Shown here piece after piece: positions 50,683 through 50,982 of a stretch of 50,982 bases of DNA. The notes below the pieces were generated by a model. That model was not told where the DNA came from and ran no database searches. It worked only from the letters and a program-made list of their open reading frames with translations. This DNA comes from Pelomyxa schiedti. Lineage: Eukaryota > Evosea > Pelobiontida > Pelomyxidae. A program made the position numbers and the translations under genes. The first letter of the stretch is position 1. Each line of letters begins with the position of its first letter. Location of the stretch: contig JAHLWZ010000908.1 of assembly GCA_020536535.1 (NCBI GenBank), positions 1 through 50,982 of the forward strand. Reading direction: 5' to 3'.

Positions 50683-50982
50683 ACACAATTCAGGTGATTT
50701 TGGAACAGCCAATCAAGTGGTGGAAATCCACCTCAACACAGCCACCTGTAGTTTTAGACCCACACCACCTTGTACCATCGAATAAAAATTTTTGTTTAGC
50801 CTCTTCAACCTTCCTTTTGTCTCGCCTCCTTGTACCAAAAAGCTAACGAAACTAACCTGTTTTTGGGTATTTGTAAATATTTGCCATATCTTGCATCATG
50901 TGCTCTTTATTTGGTGGTGTGGCGTTTGTTGTTCCCTCCGAGGGTGGGTGGCCCCTACTATTCGCAACCTCTTACTTCTCCC
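50683..50982. other. 3' UTR and flank
   Basis: 300 bp after the START gene. AATAAA at 50781-50786 is about 100 nt after the stop and is a good poly(A) signal. No further gene start was seen before the window ends. Confidence 0.5.

Overview
The window is nuclear DNA of a unicellular eukaryote. Almost every gene is cut by many short GT-AG introns (most about 35-75 nt). Several introns carry a TACTAAC/CTAAC branch-like motif just before the acceptor. The gene content is rich in DOCK and RhoGEF proteins, RasGEF, TKL kinase, Rho GTPase, ankyrin, MORN and TRIM families, together with two bacterial-type enzymes. This fits a free-living, bacteria-eating amoebozoan. An archamoeba such as Pelomyxa or Mastigamoeba is a reasonable guess, but it is inference; no rRNA or species marker lies in the window.

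Layout, left to right: 3' end of an unidentified gene (+, 1-217); a CCCH zinc-finger protein rich in Q/P/T (-, 361-2173); a large DOCK-family exchange factor (+, 2596-10720); an ankyrin-like repeat protein (+, 10838-13122); a TRIM protein (RING, B-boxes, coiled coil) joined to a fibronectin III domain and a glycine-rich domain (+, 13265-16430); a small membrane protein (+, 16494-17143); an intronless MORN-repeat protein (+, 17212-19116); a WD40-TKL kinase-SAM protein (-, 19262-23187); a secreted protein with cysteine at every third residue (+, 23556-24169); a class 3-type aldehyde dehydrogenase (-, 24309-26438); a small membrane protein (+, 26854-27348); a transportin (+, 27611-31393), overlapping tail to tail a polysaccharide pyruvyl transferase-like protein (-, 31304-33195); an armadillo-RhoGEF-PH protein (-, 33401-37288); an R3HCC1-like R3H protein (-, 37699-39999); a Rho GTPase (+, 40319-41306); ribosomal protein L12/uL11 (+, 41586-42452); a RasGEF (+, 42957-47572); a NamZ/DUF1343 muramidase-like protein (+, 47765-49521); and a START lipid-binding protein (+, 49812-50682).

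Four genes act around small GTPases (DOCK, ARM-RhoGEF, Rho, RasGEF), which suits an actin-driven amoeboid cell. The Rho protein is the most striking single item: it lacks the residues for GTP hydrolysis at all three diagnostic positions (Ras G12, A59, Q61), the pattern known from animal Rnd proteins. The NamZ-like and pyruvyl transferase-like genes look bacterial in origin but carry introns, so they are resident genes rather than contamination. First exons are repeatedly much richer in GC and CpG than the rest of the same gene. Exon borders were worked out by hand from reading frame and splice signals; where exons are listed they keep the frame exactly, elsewhere only the span is given.
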